Shown here in pieces: positions 1 to 8,048 of a DNA stretch of 14,063 nt. The DNA comes from CAZTKP01 sp964614215 (GTDB taxonomy: Bacteria; UBP6; UBA1177). Numbering within the stretch: position 1 is the first letter of the stretch; every line of letters begins with the position of its first letter. Made by a program: the position numbers and the translations under genes. Where the stretch lies: positions 1 to 14,063 of the forward strand of contig CAZTKP010000065.1 of NCBI GenBank assembly GCA_964614215.1, in the 5' to 3' direction. Below the pieces are notes generated by a model. That model was given only the letters and a program-made list of their open reading frames with translations, was not told where the DNA came from and ran no database searches.

Positions 1-1460
1 CTGAAACGGATATCATCACTTTTAAAAGTTCCGTTTCTTCTTGATTCTATTATCTTTTTAAACTCCTCAGTTTCAAGAAATTCGTCTTTTTCTATATTCA
101 TTTCCTCAGTAAAAATCTCCTGATCTTTTTCCATTTTGGGAAAAGTCTCAAACACTTTTTTAAGATCGTAAGCCACGAACTTTCCAAGCTGCCACGGCTT
201 GGTTGAAACGTACATTATCTTTTTCGTGTTGTTAAAAACCACTGAATGATGAGCAAGAAACTGATTTATTGCAAGTTCGCTCCCCGGCTTAACATCCTTC
301 CCACCGAATTGCTTTGTGTCACGAAGAATCTTTACGACAGCCTGAGCATCAAAATTTTCACCATTTTCTATCAGCTCGTTCACCCTGTTCAGTCTTCCCA
401 GAGAATGACGAGCCGGAAGAGACCCTTTTTCAAGATAATCCCCTTTAAGCGGACCCTGAAAGTGGTTCGTAACTGAAATACTGTTTTCATTTTTATCAAA
501 GATCTCCGTCTTTTCCGGTCTCTTTTCAATAACAACGCTCTTTCCGTCATTGGCTGAGCTGATAAGAAAATTCTGAGATACAAAAATGTCTCTTGAACGC
601 GCAATTTTCAGTGCTGAATCTATGTCTTTGGCATACTGCAGGATCTCTCTTGCAACAAGGGTTACAGGAGTTGCACTCTTTTCAGGGATCTCACTTTCAG
701 CAGCGTTTATAACAACGCTTAAGCCCTCGATATTCATTCCTGAAACGACACCTGTCATTCCTCCCCAGACTATCATTGCAAAAGGTATCCCCTTTTCAGG
801 TTTTACAAATTCCACTATCTTCTTTTCTGCAAACTTTTCGCCCAGATAGAAGTCAAAGTTCCTGCCCGTAAGAAGATCGCTATCAATCGTCTTATCCCCC
901 CACATTGAAAAAGCTGTGCATGCAACAAGATTTAAGTTCTGAAGCATGTGACCGATATCATGAGCCGCGTGGTAGTTAAGCATCCTCATGTAACCTGAAC
1001 CGATCGAATCAAATTCAGAAGATGCCGACCTTGAAATCCCGTAGATCTCCTTAATGTTTTCCGGAGCAATATTAGAAGCGATCTTTCTATTGAAGAAGTA
1101 GATACCCGATTTAAGAATGAATCTGTAGGTATCACTGGGAACCATCTTGTTTATCATATCAATAAAGATCTTTTCCTGATCTCTCAGAAGATCCTTCGTC
1201 AGTCTGCCTGCATAAACCCCTCTTTCAAAAGGCTCTCCTTCCACATAAAGCTCGTAAAGACCACTTTCTGAAAGTCTCAGACGATTCCCGGCAGCACCTT
1301 TAAGTGTTCCATCTATGACAGTTACTTCCACCTCAGGCTCTTTAAGATCATCAAGATAATCAGGAGCTCCTTCCCTGAGATTAAAAGCGATCAGTATCAC
1401 TATAACCAGCGGGACGATCAGAAAGAAAAAAACTGCAAGGAATTTAAGAACTTTGCTCAA
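1..1460 (-). CDS. C45-family Ntn-hydrolase (AAT-like acyltransferase/hydrolase), membrane-anchored, 3' end beyond window
   Basis: An unbroken reading frame runs from a TTG codon at 1460-1458 to the left edge (486 codons seen, no stop). Residues 4-26 form a strongly hydrophobic N-terminal anchor. Cys181 in VACTAFSMWGD, followed by the TGRNFDFY motif (residues 198-205), matches the self-processing N-terminal-nucleophile site of the C45/acyl-CoA:6-APA acyltransferase and phospholipase B-like group. In that family the Cys becomes the mature N terminus after autoproteolysis, so about 180 residues here would be propeptide plus anchor. An AGGGAGG box 9 nt before the TTG supports this start, which lies one base after the stop of the FAD oxidoreductase gene. 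This implies coupled translation and membership of the lipid operon. A role in acyl transfer or amide/ester hydrolysis of the cluster product is inferred. The family assignment is by motif only. Confidence 0.83.
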   Translation of the reverse strand, partial: MSKVLKFLAVFFFLIVPLVIVILIAFNLREGAPDYLDDLKEPEVEVTVIDGTLKGAAGNRLRLSESGLYELYVEGEPFERGVYAGRLTKDLLRDQEKIFIDMINKMVPSDTYRFILKSGIYFFNRKIASNIAPENIKEIYGISRSASSEFDSIGSGYMRMLNYHAAHDIGHMLQNLNLVACTAFSMWGDKTIDSDLLTGRNFDFYLGEKFAEKKIVEFVKPEKGIPFAMIVWGGMTGVVSGMNIEGLSVVINAAESEIPEKSATPVTLVAREILQYAKDIDSALKIARSRDIFVSQNFLISSANDGKSVVIEKRPEKTEIFDKNENSISVTNHFQGPLKGDYLEKGSLPARHSLGRLNRVNELIENGENFDAQAVVKILRDTKQFGGKDVKPGSELAINQFLAHHSVVFNNTKKIMYVSTKPWQLGKFVAYDLKKVFETFPKMEKDQEIFTEEMNIEKDEFLETEEFKKIIESRRNGTFKSDDIRF

Positions 1461-1461
1461 A

Positions 1462-2955
1462 TCACCGAACCTCCCTGATCTTATCGACCAGATATTCATA
1501 GCCCAGCATTGATCCCGCTGTAAGGATAGATCCGATGGTAACACCCAGAACTCCATGAAGAATAATGTTCTGACCGCTCAGATACAGGTTCTTTATCCTT
1601 GTTTTCGGTGAAATAAAGGAATTCTGAGGTTCGTCACAGTTCCTCAGGACTCCGTAGAGAGCGCCGTTCCTCGCTCCCACATAATCTCTGAAAGTAAGAG
1701 GTGTCGAGGTATAAAAATTCTCTATTGAACCCTTAAGGTCAGGAAACTTTTCCGTTATCTGATCAATGAATATCTCAGCAACTTCCGTCTTAAAATCCTC
1801 GTAGTCCTTACCACGTCTGAGATACTTTGTATTCTCCCATTTTTTCACTTCCTCATACTTCATGTAACCAAGAGCAATAGCAGAGTCGGCATATTCAGTT
1901 GACGCGGATATCGCTGGTGTCAGGAACATGAACGAATTAAAACTGTTACCACTTCTGCCGCATTCAGTTCTCCATACATTTTCACTTTCATGACAGTAGT
2001 AATTTGAATTAATATAAGGGAAAGTTTCCTTTTTAAGATTCATGTAAAGTCCGAAAACTCCGATGGTATCTTCAAGAGAATATATCTTCTCTCGATAAGC
2101 GGGATTCAGTGTGTCACCTTCAAGAATATCGAGCATATCGGCAGGATGCATGGTGGAAATGAACTTCTCGGCAAAGATCTTTTCCTTACCGTTAACCTCA
2201 ATATGTTTGAGCGTTCTCCTTTCGGCAACGAACTTCGTGACCTTATGCCCTGTAAGAATATCAACACCGTTATTTTTAAGATTTCTTACAAGCAGGTCAG
2301 ATATCTGTGAACCGCCGTCAACAAAACGCCATGAACTTTTCATAAAATTATCGTTTATCAGAGCATGAACATGGATCGGTGTTTTTGAAGCAACACCGGC
2401 ATAAAGACCGTTGTTTCCGGCAAGAACATTTGAAAGCAGCGGATCCCTGATAAAACTTTCTATAACCGCCTTCGCATTCTTCTGGTAGAAAAAATCTTCA
2501 GGGATTGAAGCACTTTTTACACTGATGTTGTAAAGCGGAAAGGACGAAACTGTCTTTCTAATATAGCTGACATAGTTTTCAAGCCCTTCTCTTTCGTGCG
2601 GAAAATACTGTGCAAGCTGCTCAATAAAATTATCGTAACCTGCTGCAAGAGGATAAAAATGCTTATGTCCTTTAAAACAGATCCTGTCAAACCCGTCATC
2701 GTCAAGTCTCCTGATATTGAGATCATCCATAATACCAAGATATTTGAAATAGGTATGAAGATTCTGGCCTTCTTCAAGACCGCCGACGTAGTGAACACCG
2801 GTATCAAAGATCCTTCCGTCCCTTTTAAAGGTCTGAAGACTGCCGCCGGCAACTGAGTGCTGCTCAATCATGCATACTTTCATTCCCTCTTTTGAAAGAA
2901 TATCTGCACAGATAAGACCGCCGAGACCTGAGCCCACTATCGCCACATCATACAT
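1462..2955 (-). CDS. Phytoene desaturase / RetSat-like FAD-dependent oxidoreductase
   Basis: A 497-residue flavoprotein. The N terminus carries the dinucleotide-binding fold GSGLGG (residues 8-13), with Glu31 at the end of the second strand to bind the FAD ribose, then SVAGGSLQTF and DTGVHYVGG (51-59), typical of the CrtI/carotenoid isomerase/retinol saturase superfamily. The C terminus has the second FAD contact, NLYLSGQNIILHGVLGVTIGS. The length is normal for the family. The ATG overlaps the stop of the preceding fusion gene by 8 nt, with GGAG 7 nt upstream inside that gene. Family members reduce, desaturate or isomerise conjugated polyene chains. With MMPL, acyltransferase and glycosyltransferase neighbours, I infer that it acts on an acyl or polyene chain of the cluster product. 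The substrate cannot be read from the sequence. Confidence 0.88.
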   Translation of the reverse strand: MYDVAIVGSGLGGLICADILSKEGMKVCMIEQHSVAGGSLQTFKRDGRIFDTGVHYVGGLEEGQNLHTYFKYLGIMDDLNIRRLDDDGFDRICFKGHKHFYPLAAGYDNFIEQLAQYFPHEREGLENYVSYIRKTVSSFPLYNISVKSASIPEDFFYQKNAKAVIESFIRDPLLSNVLAGNNGLYAGVASKTPIHVHALINDNFMKSSWRFVDGGSQISDLLVRNLKNNGVDILTGHKVTKFVAERRTLKHIEVNGKEKIFAEKFISTMHPADMLDILEGDTLNPAYREKIYSLEDTIGVFGLYMNLKKETFPYINSNYYCHESENVWRTECGRSGNSFNSFMFLTPAISASTEYADSAIALGYMKYEEVKKWENTKYLRRGKDYEDFKTEVAEIFIDQITEKFPDLKGSIENFYTSTPLTFRDYVGARNGALYGVLRNCDEPQNSFISPKTRIKNLYLSGQNIILHGVLGVTIGSILTAGSMLGYEYLVDKIREVR

Positions 2956-5900
2956 CAGTTTTCTCCATTTTTTTCAAAACAAAGACCCTGTTAGAAGTTT
3001 TATCCTGTGTCTTTACGATCTCATAGGTAAAACCAAGCCTTGATGCAATATTTTCTATCATTTCACCTGAAATGAATGAAAGGGAAGAAGATGTTTTATT
3101 AAATCCGAGCCCCGTTGAGAACTTTTCCGTCATTTCAGTATTCTTATGGTTTTTCTTCAGCTGAGTGTCTCCGTCTCGGATGATGATAAATCCTCCTTCA
3201 TTAAGTTTCTCAGCACACTTGAGAATAATAGATTCGTGAGTTTTTTCAGGCACATAATGCAAGACATCATTAAGTACGAACACATCGCTGGGTTCGGGCT
3301 CATACTCAAGAATATCTGCACTTTCAAACTTTGTCCGCTCACTATTTAAAAAGCAGTTTTCTGCAACTGCGATCTTGTCTTTATCGTAATCCACAGCAAC
3401 AAATTTTCTGTCATGTGAAGTAAGAGAAAGCATATAGACCATCATACCCATTCCGCAACCGAGATCAGTTACAGCGGCATCGCGCGGAATGATCTCATCA
3501 AAAAACCTGTAGTTCTTTTCAAGACGCGTCTTGATCCTTACGTACCACTCAATGTCCGGACCTTTGTAGATGTAGTTCTTGATGAGCCTGTCTCTGAAAA
3601 AATCAACATCGCCAAGCTCTTCATAAACTTTTGCATACTCTTTTTTAAACATCTTTGAAACGCCTTTGCAGACATCCTGATAGGTCTCACCGAATTCACC
3701 CGAGCCGTACTTAACTTCAGGAAGAACGAAGTATGAAAGCCAGGCCTGTCTTACTGAGAACTCACCCTTTTTAATACTGTGACCGCTTCCGTGAAGAACG
3801 ATTGGAACGATGTCGAGCTTCAGCTTTTCAGCAAGAAAGAACGCACCTTTATGAAAACGCCTCAGATTCTTTCCGTCACCTCTTGTTCCTTCAGGAAAGA
3901 CAACGATCGAGTAACCTGCGTCAACAACATCCTGCAGTTTGGGAGCCATCTTTTCAAAGCCTTCAGTAACGGTGAAAAAATCCGCGAACTGTACAAGTTT
4001 CCCAAAGATAGGGTTATTAGACACCCAGCTTTTTGTCACCATAACTATCTTCGTTTTAAGAGAAAGCATCATCAGGATATCGAGAAAAGACTGGTGGTTT
4101 GCAATGATGACTGACGGCTTGCTCAGATCCACATTGTGACGGTTTATCATCCTGAGCCTTACATGCGGAGCGAAGAAGATGACGGCTCTTGCAGCTATCC
4201 TGATGAGAAAATGGTACATCCACTTTCTTTTTCTCTTTGCGCTTCTGAAAGGAATGGTCGTAAAAATTCCGAATCCCAGCCCGGAAAGTCCGAGACTGAA
4301 TCCCACATAGTTCGCATAGGCGATAAAAGTATAGGCAACCACAAGAAAAGTGTGGGGAGGAGCTTTCTTTTTCTTCTGTTTAATAAGCATCCAGTCAAAA
4401 ATAGCCGGCGCAAGTACAAAAGAGTTTATAAGTGTGGAAAGCATTCCCAGAACCGCGATCAGAGCAATTGATCTCAGGGCCGGATGGACAGCGGACAAAA
4501 GTGCTCCGACTCCTGCAACCGTCGTAAAACAGGACACCAGAATGGAACTTTTGTAGGAAACCGCCATTTCCTTGTCACCATAGATATACTCCTGCATCTT
4601 TGCACGCATCACAAAGGCGACGTAATCTATCCCCAGACCGAAAATGAAGGTGACTATAATGATGTTGACTATGTTGAACTTGAGCCCGAGGATCGTCATA
4701 AAACCGAGTGTCCACAGCCAGGATACGATAACAGGGATCATCGCCGCGATGGCAAGCTCCAGTCTGCCGCTAAGAAGGAAAAGAAGCAGGAATACCGTAA
4801 TGATCGAAAAAAGCAGAAGTTTTTCAAAATCATGTTTGAGAAACTTGACGAACTTATGCATAAGCCCTGCTCTGTCAAAGTAGAACGCATCAACTTCACT
4901 TTCAGCTTTTTGCGAAAGATCAGGGTTCTTATCGCTGTCAACCCTAAGAAGCGTAGCCGCCATGACATCGTCAACGGATGTTATCCAGTTCATGAAAAGA
5001 TGCGGCGCGAACTTTGTCAGTTCAACAGGATCAACAACTTCGAATTTCCTATCCAGAAGTTTATAAAAATCGCTGAAAGTCTCTTCCTTAAAACCGATCT
5101 TGGCACCTTCAGAGATCAGGAGCTCCTTTATTTTTGCCTTTTTCTTTTCATCCCAGAAACTGTTCCATCTTTCTATCTTACGGTGCTGTTTCTCTTTTGA
5201 AAGAAGGATCTCACCAACATCGTTAAATGCTTCGATACGGCCTTCTTTTTTATACCTTTCCAATGTTTTTTGAGCTTTTTCTCTCTTTTCAAGTGCTTCG
5301 TTAAGGTCATTTCCTTCAAAAACGAGATAGACTGCCTTTTTGTTGACGTTGCTTATCTCATCGAGATTATCCAGAGCTTTCTGAACTTCCGGTCTGACGT
5401 AGTTTATACTGTTAAGATCGTCCTCGAACTGCACATCATCGGAAAAAAAGTAGAGGACAGCGGTCACAACTACAACACCGATCACAAGATAGCGGTTTTT
5501 CTCATATTCCTTTGAAGCCAGAAACCCGACAAGACCCTTTCTTTCCATAACTTCTGCATCTTCAGGGATCCCGAAAAATTCAACAAGATGAGGAAGAACA
5601 GTTATGGAAAAAAGCATGGCTGTAAGCACACTTACAGAAGAAAGCAGACCAAGATCGTTCAGTGCCGGAGAATCAAGAAAAAGAAGACAGGCAAAGGCTG
5701 ATACAGTCGTAAAACAGCTCAGGACCATCGGAAAGGAAATGTCGCTGATAGCCTTTCCCGCATTTTTAGTTTTCAGGATATGAGAGACCGTGTGAATGGC
5801 ATAGTCAACGGTTATTCCGAGAAGAATTGAAGTTATTCCCAGAGCAATTGCAGAAATTTCGGTCTTAATGAGCCAGGCAGCGGCAACGGCGGTAACACCT

Positions 5901-6817
5901 CCGAAGATCGCAGGAAGAAAAATGAGCGGAATAAATCTGATCCTCCTGAAATGGAAGAGAAGAATAAAAAAGACGAGCAGAACTGCGATCATTGAGGAAA
6001 GAACAACATCTGTCTTTATTCTGTCGGCACTTCCTACAGCTATGGGAAGTCCTCCTGCAAACTCGGCTTTTATCTTTCCGCCCGACTTTTCGCTAAGTTC
6101 GGCGATTATTTTCCTGATATCATCGACCAGCTCGGCATTTCTACCTGTTTCCACGGCCGATCCGTCAGGCTGAATAAAGAATATGAGATTCTTTTTGTCC
6201 TTTGTGAAAATATGTCTTCCGACTACTGTGAAGTTGTCTTCCGGATTGAGTGTCTCAAGTTTCTTCATCGCCTGGAACGAAAGCCCGAGCGGATCTTTTC
6301 GAAGCATTGGACCAGAGATCATTCCCGCAGGACTGATCATGTTGCGGTACAGAATTCCGAGAATATTCGCAACACTTTTTTCGTTAAGATTTTTTTCAAT
6401 TCCGGCATATTTTTCTTCATCCATATAAAGCGGCAGATAGTCCAGAAAGTGAGCATGAACTTTCTGTGTATCGATCTCTGTAAGATCGACCGAATATGAA
6501 CTTATGAGACTGGAAACATCCGATTTTTTAAGCTTTTCAGTAAATTCATCCGCAAATGACGCAAGATCACCGGGTTTTCCTTTTTCTCCTGTGTGATAGA
6601 CGCGGAATACCACCCTGTCGAGGAACTTGAAATTCTTAAGGACCTTCTGATATTTCTCGCCCTGATCACCGAAGGGAATAGCCTTTGTTATATCTTCTTC
6701 AAGGTTTATGTTGACCGCAAGGTATCCAAGAACTGCGGAAAGAACGATCATAAAGACCAGAAGGGCTAGCCTTCTTTTTTTGAGATAGGAAAAATAAGTG
6801 CTGAAAAGTGAGACCAT
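2948..6817 (-). CDS. MMPL/RND exporter fused to PlsC-type acyltransferase and SAM methyltransferase
   Basis: A 1289-residue three-part protein. Residues 1 to about 815 form an MMPL/RND-type exporter: one helix at 18-36, a large periplasmic loop, helix bundles at about 270-412 and 443-459, a second loop, and a second bundle at about 668-808. The two GxxxDY proton-relay sites are at GITVDY (334-339) and GLGIDY (727-732). Residues of about 820-1070 are a PlsC/LPLAT acyltransferase with the HX4D site NHQSFLD (907-913) and FPEGTRGDG (974-982), after an extra hydrophobic stretch at 823-855. Residues of about 1075-1289 are a class I methyltransferase with motif I TDLGCGMG (1117-1124) and an acidic VDYD after strand 2. 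The ATG lies 3 nt after the glycosyltransferase stop. I infer that one protein acylates, methylates and transports a lipid product. There is no internal stop or frameshift, so the fusion looks genuine. Confidence 0.92.
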   Translation of the reverse strand: MVSLFSTYFSYLKKRRLALLVFMIVLSAVLGYLAVNINLEEDITKAIPFGDQGEKYQKVLKNFKFLDRVVFRVYHTGEKGKPGDLASFADEFTEKLKKSDVSSLISSYSVDLTEIDTQKVHAHFLDYLPLYMDEEKYAGIEKNLNEKSVANILGILYRNMISPAGMISGPMLRKDPLGLSFQAMKKLETLNPEDNFTVVGRHIFTKDKKNLIFFIQPDGSAVETGRNAELVDDIRKIIAELSEKSGGKIKAEFAGGLPIAVGSADRIKTDVVLSSMIAVLLVFFILLFHFRRIRFIPLIFLPAIFGGVTAVAAAWLIKTEISAIALGITSILLGITVDYAIHTVSHILKTKNAGKAISDISFPMVLSCFTTVSAFACLLFLDSPALNDLGLLSSVSVLTAMLFSITVLPHLVEFFGIPEDAEVMERKGLVGFLASKEYEKNRYLVIGVVVVTAVLYFFSDDVQFEDDLNSINYVRPEVQKALDNLDEISNVNKKAVYLVFEGNDLNEALEKREKAQKTLERYKKEGRIEAFNDVGEILLSKEKQHRKIERWNSFWDEKKKAKIKELLISEGAKIGFKEETFSDFYKLLDRKFEVVDPVELTKFAPHLFMNWITSVDDVMAATLLRVDSDKNPDLSQKAESEVDAFYFDRAGLMHKFVKFLKHDFEKLLLFSIITVFLLLFLLSGRLELAIAAMIPVIVSWLWTLGFMTILGLKFNIVNIIIVTFIFGLGIDYVAFVMRAKMQEYIYGDKEMAVSYKSSILVSCFTTVAGVGALLSAVHPALRSIALIAVLGMLSTLINSFVLAPAIFDWMLIKQKKKKAPPHTFLVVAYTFIAYANYVGFSLGLSGLGFGIFTTIPFRSAKRKRKWMYHFLIRIAARAVIFFAPHVRLRMINRHNVDLSKPSVIIANHQSFLDILMMLSLKTKIVMVTKSWVSNNPIFGKLVQFADFFTVTEGFEKMAPKLQDVVDAGYSIVVFPEGTRGDGKNLRRFHKGAFFLAEKLKLDIVPIVLHGSGHSIKKGEFSVRQAWLSYFVLPEVKYGSGEFGETYQDVCKGVSKMFKKEYAKVYEELGDVDFFRDRLIKNYIYKGPDIEWYVRIKTRLEKNYRFFDEIIPRDAAVTDLGCGMGMMVYMLSLTSHDRKFVAVDYDKDKIAVAENCFLNSERTKFESADILEYEPEPSDVFVLNDVLHYVPEKTHESIILKCAEKLNEGGFIIIRDGDTQLKKNHKNTEMTEKFSTGLGFNKTSSSLSFISGEMIENIASRLGFTYEIVKTQDKTSNRVFVLKKMEKTDV

Positions 6818-6820
6818 GAT

Positions 6821-7987
6821 CTATTTTCTTCTTTTTGCTGTAACCAAAATATACGTTGTAAAAAATGCTATGACTGCAAGCACTGCACCGAGGAACATGC
6901 TTCCTATCACATACTGAAGCAGGTTTGCAGAAACCGATTCAAGTGTAATTTCATCAAAAGTAAGCTCTACAGGAGACTTAAAGAACAATCCGCCCAGCAG
7001 ATAGCTCCAGTAGATGATAAAAGGGATAAGAGGAGGCAGTGAAACATGTGAAGCTACAACAACTATCGCTTTATTGAGCTTTAAAATATGTGCGACAAGT
7101 ATCCCTATCGCTATCTGATATCCCCAGAAAGGTGAAACTCCTACAGTAACACCAAGAGCCGCGGCAAATGCAACCTTATGGACAGGATCGTTCGATCCTA
7201 AGATATCGCTTTTTATTTCTGCAAAGCTTTTCTTTTTGAGTTTTCTAAAATACATAAGCGGACGGAAGATGGTGAGAGCAAGAAAAACAAGGAAGGTGTT
7301 CAGAATGCTGACTCTGGTAAAATCCTGAAAAGGTCGAAAATGGCTCACTCTCGTTTCTTCGGGGGCGTAGTAGACAGTAACAGGAACGTGAGTTACATTA
7401 ATTCCCTTCCATGCAGCTCTCACTATCACTTCTATCTCAAATTCGTACTTGGGAGTAATGAACTTCATTCCGTCAAGAAGTCTCACAGGATAAAGCCTGT
7501 ATCCCGACTGAGTGTCAGGAAGATCGATACCTGTTTCGACCCTGTACCAGAAATTCGAGAACTTGTGACCGAAACTGCTTTTTCCGGGAACACTTGACTG
7601 CTCCATATTTCTTGCGCCGACAATGAGAGAATCCGGCTCTTCTTCGATCTTTTTGATGAAGTTGGGAAGTTCATCAGCGTTATGCTGACCGTCGGAGTCA
7701 ATTGTGATCACATATCTGTAACCAAGTTCTACCGCCTTTTTAAAACCGTTCTTTAACGCAACACCCTTCCCCTGATTCACCTCGTGAGTCACAACATCTA
7801 TCTGCCCGTATTTACTGAGAATATCAGAAGTCGAATCAGTACAGCCATCGTTTACAACAATGACCTGATCTGTGAAGTTGAGCACCCTATCAATGACAGA
7901 TGCAAGAGTTTTGTCATTATTGTATGTCGGAATTATCACCGCACATTCAAGATCTTTAAACTTTTCACGCCACATCTTGTCACCCAA
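6821..7987 (-). CDS. Glycosyltransferase family 2 fused to DUF2062 membrane domain
   Basis: Residues 16-235 are a DPM1-like GT2 domain: AVIIPTYNN near the start, VVNDGCTDST (44-53), the metal/nucleotide-sugar DXD as IDSDGQH (D97, D99), and TQSGYRLYP (159-167) near the acceptor site. Residues of about 255-385 match DUF2062, with hydrophobic helices around GVTVGVSPFWGYQIAIGILVA and a C-terminal helix ending in KRRK. GT2-DUF2062 fusions are known next to aryl-polyene/flexirubin-type genes. The role is probably addition of a sugar to a lipid carrier or product at the inner membrane. The start shown is TTG at 7987. ATG at 7975 (384 residues) is the likelier start, because the predicted transcript begins near 7993 and a GGGTG sits 5 nt before that ATG. 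It is the first gene of the four-gene operon. Confidence 0.9.
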   Translation of the reverse strand: MGDKMWREKFKDLECAVIIPTYNNDKTLASVIDRVLNFTDQVIVVNDGCTDSTSDILSKYGQIDVVTHEVNQGKGVALKNGFKKAVELGYRYVITIDSDGQHNADELPNFIKKIEEEPDSLIVGARNMEQSSVPGKSSFGHKFSNFWYRVETGIDLPDTQSGYRLYPVRLLDGMKFITPKYEFEIEVIVRAAWKGINVTHVPVTVYYAPEETRVSHFRPFQDFTRVSILNTFLVFLALTIFRPLMYFRKLKKKSFAEIKSDILGSNDPVHKVAFAAALGVTVGVSPFWGYQIAIGILVAHILKLNKAIVVVASHVSLPPLIPFIIYWSYLLGGLFFKSPVELTFDEITLESVSANLLQYVIGSMFLGAVLAVIAFFTTYILVTAKRRK

Positions 7988-7999
7988 AAAATGCCCACC

Positions 8000-8028
8000 A
8001 GTTTATTTGTTCATACATACATTGTCAA
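8000..8028 (-). promoter_or_regulatory. Sigma-70-type promoter for the GT2-led operon
   Basis: On the minus strand a perfect -35 TTGACA (8023-8028) is separated by 17 nt from a -10 TAAACT (8000-8005). The predicted transcript start is near 7993, leaving only about 18 nt before ATG 7975. It lies between the stop of the sigma-54 regulator and the GT2 gene. Assigned by consensus only. Confidence 0.6.
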
Positions 8029-8035
8029 GATACTG

Positions 8036-8048
8036 TATAGTTACTATA
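8036..8048. promoter_or_regulatory. 13-bp perfect palindrome upstream of the GT2 promoter
   Basis: TATAGT-T-ACTATA, centred on 8042, lies 8 nt upstream of the -35 box, where activator or repressor half-sites are often found. It also overlaps the apparent end of the regulator reading frame (stop at 8044-8046). Short AT-rich palindromes arise by chance, so this is only a candidate operator. Confidence 0.25.

Noticed and set aside
246..849. Short open frames on both strands in the first kilobase
   Set aside because: They are shadows of the C45-type gene, whose minus-strand frame stays open from 1460 to the left edge with family motifs.
4484..5200. Long plus-strand open frame (238 codons) opposite the exporter fusion
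   Set aside because: It lies entirely antisense to a gene with intact domains on the minus strand, shows no recognisable domain, and its sequence looks like an out-of-frame translation.
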